6,212 nucleotides of DNA. Origin: an uncultured archaeon. Its GTDB lineage: Archaea; Aenigmatarchaeota; Aenigmatarchaeia; GW2011-AR5. The stretch lies in the NCBI GenBank assembly GCA_903825675.1, contig CAIKBN010000139.1, forward strand, positions 1-6,212, written 5' to 3'. The notes beneath the pieces were generated by a model that did no database searches, was not told the origin of the DNA, and worked only from the letters and a program-made list of their open reading frames with translations. The first letter of the stretch is position 1; each line of letters opens with the position of its first letter. A program made the position numbers and the translations under genes. Positions 4,310 through 6,212 of the stretch are shown piece after piece.

Positions 4310-6124
4310 TTATATAAAAACCTTGAGCGCGTTTCTTACAAGCGCCTTGAGAACGTCTTTGCCAACATCGCTGTCTTTTGCTACGCGGATCTGTCCGCTC
4401 TTGCCTATGGTTGCTGACATGATATAATCCCCATCAGCATATAAGTTAGCAATCTTTCCTGAAAAGTGTTTTAAAAATACAAAAACAAGGTAAGCCCCTG
4501 TTTCTTCCTTCTCGAAATTTATCTCATTGCCAAGCGTTGATACCTTGGGCATAACCTCGATGCTTATGCCTAAGCGTTCCTCCAATTGTTTTATGGTCTT
4601 GCCCTTTGTTCCAATAATCCTTGGTATAACGTCATTCTCAACCCTTATTACTGCCTTGTTGTCATTCATTATCTCAACATCTGCAGAATCATCAAACTTC
4701 CTTATCACAGACAGCATCTGCTGCCTTGCAAGCCGATTAACCGCTGATTCCTTTGCAGCTTTTACAGGAATTATGAAGTTCTCTTCGCCATAGGTATAGA
4801 TTTCATATTTTAATTCATTCGTTTCAAAATCGCGAACTTCAACAACCGGCCTTGCTAAATCTGCCTCAGTCATACCTGTCGGCGTTCTTACAATAAGTGA
4901 TAAGCAGTAAACTGCCTCAATCTTACCAGCCTTAATATATATTATAGTATCAATGACATGCGGTATCATGCCAAGCTCTATCCTTCCCATGAAACGCTGC
5001 ACAGCATCCACAGGGTTTGTGGCATGCACAACACCAACCATGCCAATGCCAGCTAATCGCATGTCAGCAAATATCTCAAAGTCATGTGTTTTTCTTACCT
5101 CATCAAATATAGTATAATCCGGCCTTACAAGCAATAGCATATCTGCTGTATCTTCAAATGACTTGCCAAGCTTTGTGTATTGCGTGATTTCTGGACCAAC
5201 CTGCAAATCCCTCGGTGATTCCATGGTCTTGACAATAGCCTTTTTTTCCTTCTCATAAAATTCAGCAAGGCTTGCTGCAAAAGTTGACTTGCCTGAACCA
5301 GGAGGGCCTGCTATGAGAATTCCTTCAGCCCTGCTAAACAATCTCTGCTTAAGTTTTTCTGAAAGTTTGTAATCATCCAGGGTTAATTTGACTATAGGCC
5401 TTACTACTGTTATTTCAATGCCATCAGAAAAAGGCGGCCTTGCTATTGCTATGCGCATATTGCCTAGCTGGACAACAGAAGCCTTGTGCCCGCCTATCTC
5501 AATAAAGCTGTCATCTTCATATCTTACAGCATCCATTATCTCTTTTATCATCTCTTCAAGCTGCTCTGCACTGATCTTGTCGCCAGCCCTTACAAGCTTG
5601 AAATCGCCTGGCTTGCCTTTTTTTATACGCGGTAGTGTGCCTTCTTTTAAGTGCAGGCTCATGGTATCTTCTGTCATAAAGCCTTCTATCTTTAGCTTGG
5701 TCTTCTTTTCATAAGGCTTGTAATACTTAACCTTAACGCCGTCTGCCTCTGCAGCAGTTGACTGCACAAAGTCAGATGTATATAATGTTGCGTCATCATT
5801 CTTAGCTACGTCCAGAATAAGCGCATCTATTCTGCCATACTTGGCCAGCTGTATCTCTTCATACGTCTGCTTTCTTCCAGTTCTTGTAATTACTAGCTTA
5901 TGCTCTTTCTCAAACTCCCTTATTTTCTTGATCTCTTCTAATCCCTTGAAGCCTATTTCTCTGCCGCGGGAAGCCTGGGCCCTTAATTCTTCTACAACAA
6001 ATTCAGGGATTATGATCTCTGTTTCTTTTAATTCGCCTTTCTTTATCATGTCACTTAAAATACCTGATATTAATATGCTGGTATCAGGAACTATCTTTTT
6101 GCGTTTTTCTGCCATTCTTATCAT
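4310..6124 (-). CDS. PIN domain / PilT-type ATPase / KH domain protein (COG1855-like)
   Basis: A 604-residue predicted cytoplasmic protein with three recognisable parts. The N-terminal PIN domain (about 10-135) has the acidic residues expected of a metal-dependent ribonuclease: D14 in VPDTS, E46 in VVEEL, D100 in GRIDAL and D118 in YTSDF. The centre (about 200-420) is a VirB11/PilT-type secretion ATPase fold: Walker A GPPGSGKST (273-281), an acidic box at TMES (E302), Walker B TIFDEVR (D341, E342) and a His box GVVHAT (H367). Residues 482-527 form a KH domain with an intact GTKG loop (505-508). A conserved-looking tail of about 60 residues follows. Length and order match the archaeal family often called PINc/VapC ATPase, whose biological role is not established; ATP-driven RNA binding or cleavage is inferred from the domains. 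No pilin or pilus genes are nearby, so a pilus-motor role is not supported. ATG at 6124 lacks a clear binding site; ATG at 6115 is an alternative. Confidence 0.93.
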   Translation of the reverse strand: MIRMAEKRKKIVPDTSILISGILSDMIKKGELKETEIIIPEFVVEELRAQASRGREIGFKGLEEIKKIREFEKEHKLVITRTGRKQTYEEIQLAKYGRIDALILDVAKNDDATLYTSDFVQSTAAEADGVKVKYYKPYEKKTKLKIEGFMTEDTMSLHLKEGTLPRIKKGKPGDFKLVRAGDKISAEQLEEMIKEIMDAVRYEDDSFIEIGGHKASVVQLGNMRIAIARPPFSDGIEITVVRPIVKLTLDDYKLSEKLKQRLFSRAEGILIAGPPGSGKSTFAASLAEFYEKEKKAIVKTMESPRDLQVGPEITQYTKLGKSFEDTADMLLLVRPDYTIFDEVRKTHDFEIFADMRLAGIGMVGVVHATNPVDAVQRFMGRIELGMIPHVIDTIIYIKAGKIEAVYCLSLIVRTPTGMTEADLARPVVEVRDFETNELKYEIYTYGEENFIIPVKAAKESAVNRLARQQMLSVIRKFDDSADVEIMNDNKAVIRVENDVIPRIIGTKGKTIKQLEERLGISIEVMPKVSTLGNEINFEKEETGAYLVFVFLKHFSGKIANLYADGDYIMSATIGKSGQIRVAKDSDVGKDVLKALVRNALKVFI

Positions 6125-6142
6125 CTGCTAAAATACTCTAAT

Positions 6143-6212
6143 CTATTGTTTCAAAATCCTTTTAACCCTATCCCGTCTGCAGAGTAAAAAACTTCTTAAG
6201 CCAGAAATGCCA
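6143..6212 (-). CDS. Possible C-terminal tail of an upstream gene (truncated by the window edge)
   Basis: On the - strand a frame is open from the right edge to TAG at 6145-6143, giving a 22-residue tail ending CRRDRVKRILKQ. The basic, helical-looking end is protein-like, and the 18-base gap to the PIN-ATPase start would fit an operon. It is too short to be sure; a second - frame is open for 14 codons, and the + strand is also open at the edge. No function can be proposed. Confidence 0.3.
   Translation of the reverse strand, partial: GISGLRSFLLCRRDRVKRILKQ
6160..6165 (-). promoter_or_regulatory. Weak candidate box A for the PIN-ATPase gene
   Basis: The - strand reads TTAAAA, within GGGTTAAAAGG, about 38 bases before the ATG at 6124. 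Initiation some 25 bases downstream would give a leader of about 10-15 bases without a ribosome binding site. The element overlaps the possible upstream gene tail, so it is either a promoter or coding sequence. Support is weak. Confidence 0.25.

Noticed and set aside
4310..6124. Type IV pilus or archaellum motor ATPase
   Set aside because: The ATPase core resembles PilT/VirB11, but the N-terminal PIN and C-terminal KH domains mark the separate COG1855-like family, and no pilin, prepilin peptidase or TadC-like platform protein lies nearby.
1..6212. CRISPR array, insertion sequence or long terminal repeats
   Set aside because: No regularly spaced direct repeat, transposase-like protein or flanking inverted repeat was found on either strand by eye.

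Overview
The window looks like a stretch of AT-rich archaeal chromosome. Several independent signs agree: a multi-domain PIN / PilT-type ATPase / KH protein of the archaeal COG1855 kind, a tRNA gene interrupted by introns with bulge-helix-bulge-like splice sites, TTTAAA-type box A promoters, and secreted proteins packed with N-glycosylation sequons. The small uncharacterised surface and membrane proteins, together with the odd tRNA, suggest a DPANN-like lineage (for example Woesearchaeota or Pacearchaeota). That placement is inference; no rRNA or other phylogenetic marker is present.

Layout: only the first ~205 bases are coded on the + strand (C-terminal end of a Cys-rich, probably zinc-binding protein). 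Everything else reads on the - strand. In transcription order (right to left) it contains: a possible gene tail at the right edge; the PIN-ATPase-KH protein (4310-6124); a small three-helix membrane protein 14 bases downstream (3999-4295); a tRNA-Arg(CCU) gene (3755-3960) with its own box A and a T-rich end; then a three-gene cluster of cell-envelope proteins (226-3672) starting from a probable leaderless promoter. The cluster ends tail to tail with the + strand gene, 20 bases apart.

The envelope cluster encodes, in order: a secreted Asn/Thr/Ser-rich protein with 38 N-X-S/T sequons and no membrane anchor; a single-span membrane protein with a ten-cysteine ectodomain, a Ser/Thr linker, an Ig-like region, a helical stalk and a Lys-rich cytoplasmic tail; and a polytopic membrane protein whose start overlaps the previous gene by 17 bases. 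The tight spacing suggests co-expression and perhaps one surface complex: soluble glycoprotein, anchored partner, membrane base. No function can be assigned to it from sequence alone.

The most distinctive feature is the tRNA gene. Read through, it does not fold. After removal of a 66-base segment in the anticodon loop (37/38) and a 65-base segment in the T loop (59/60), it gives a 75-nt tRNA-Arg with every stem paired and a canonical TTCGAAT T loop. The two splice sites have nearly the same BHB-like geometry, each with one mismatch in the central helix.
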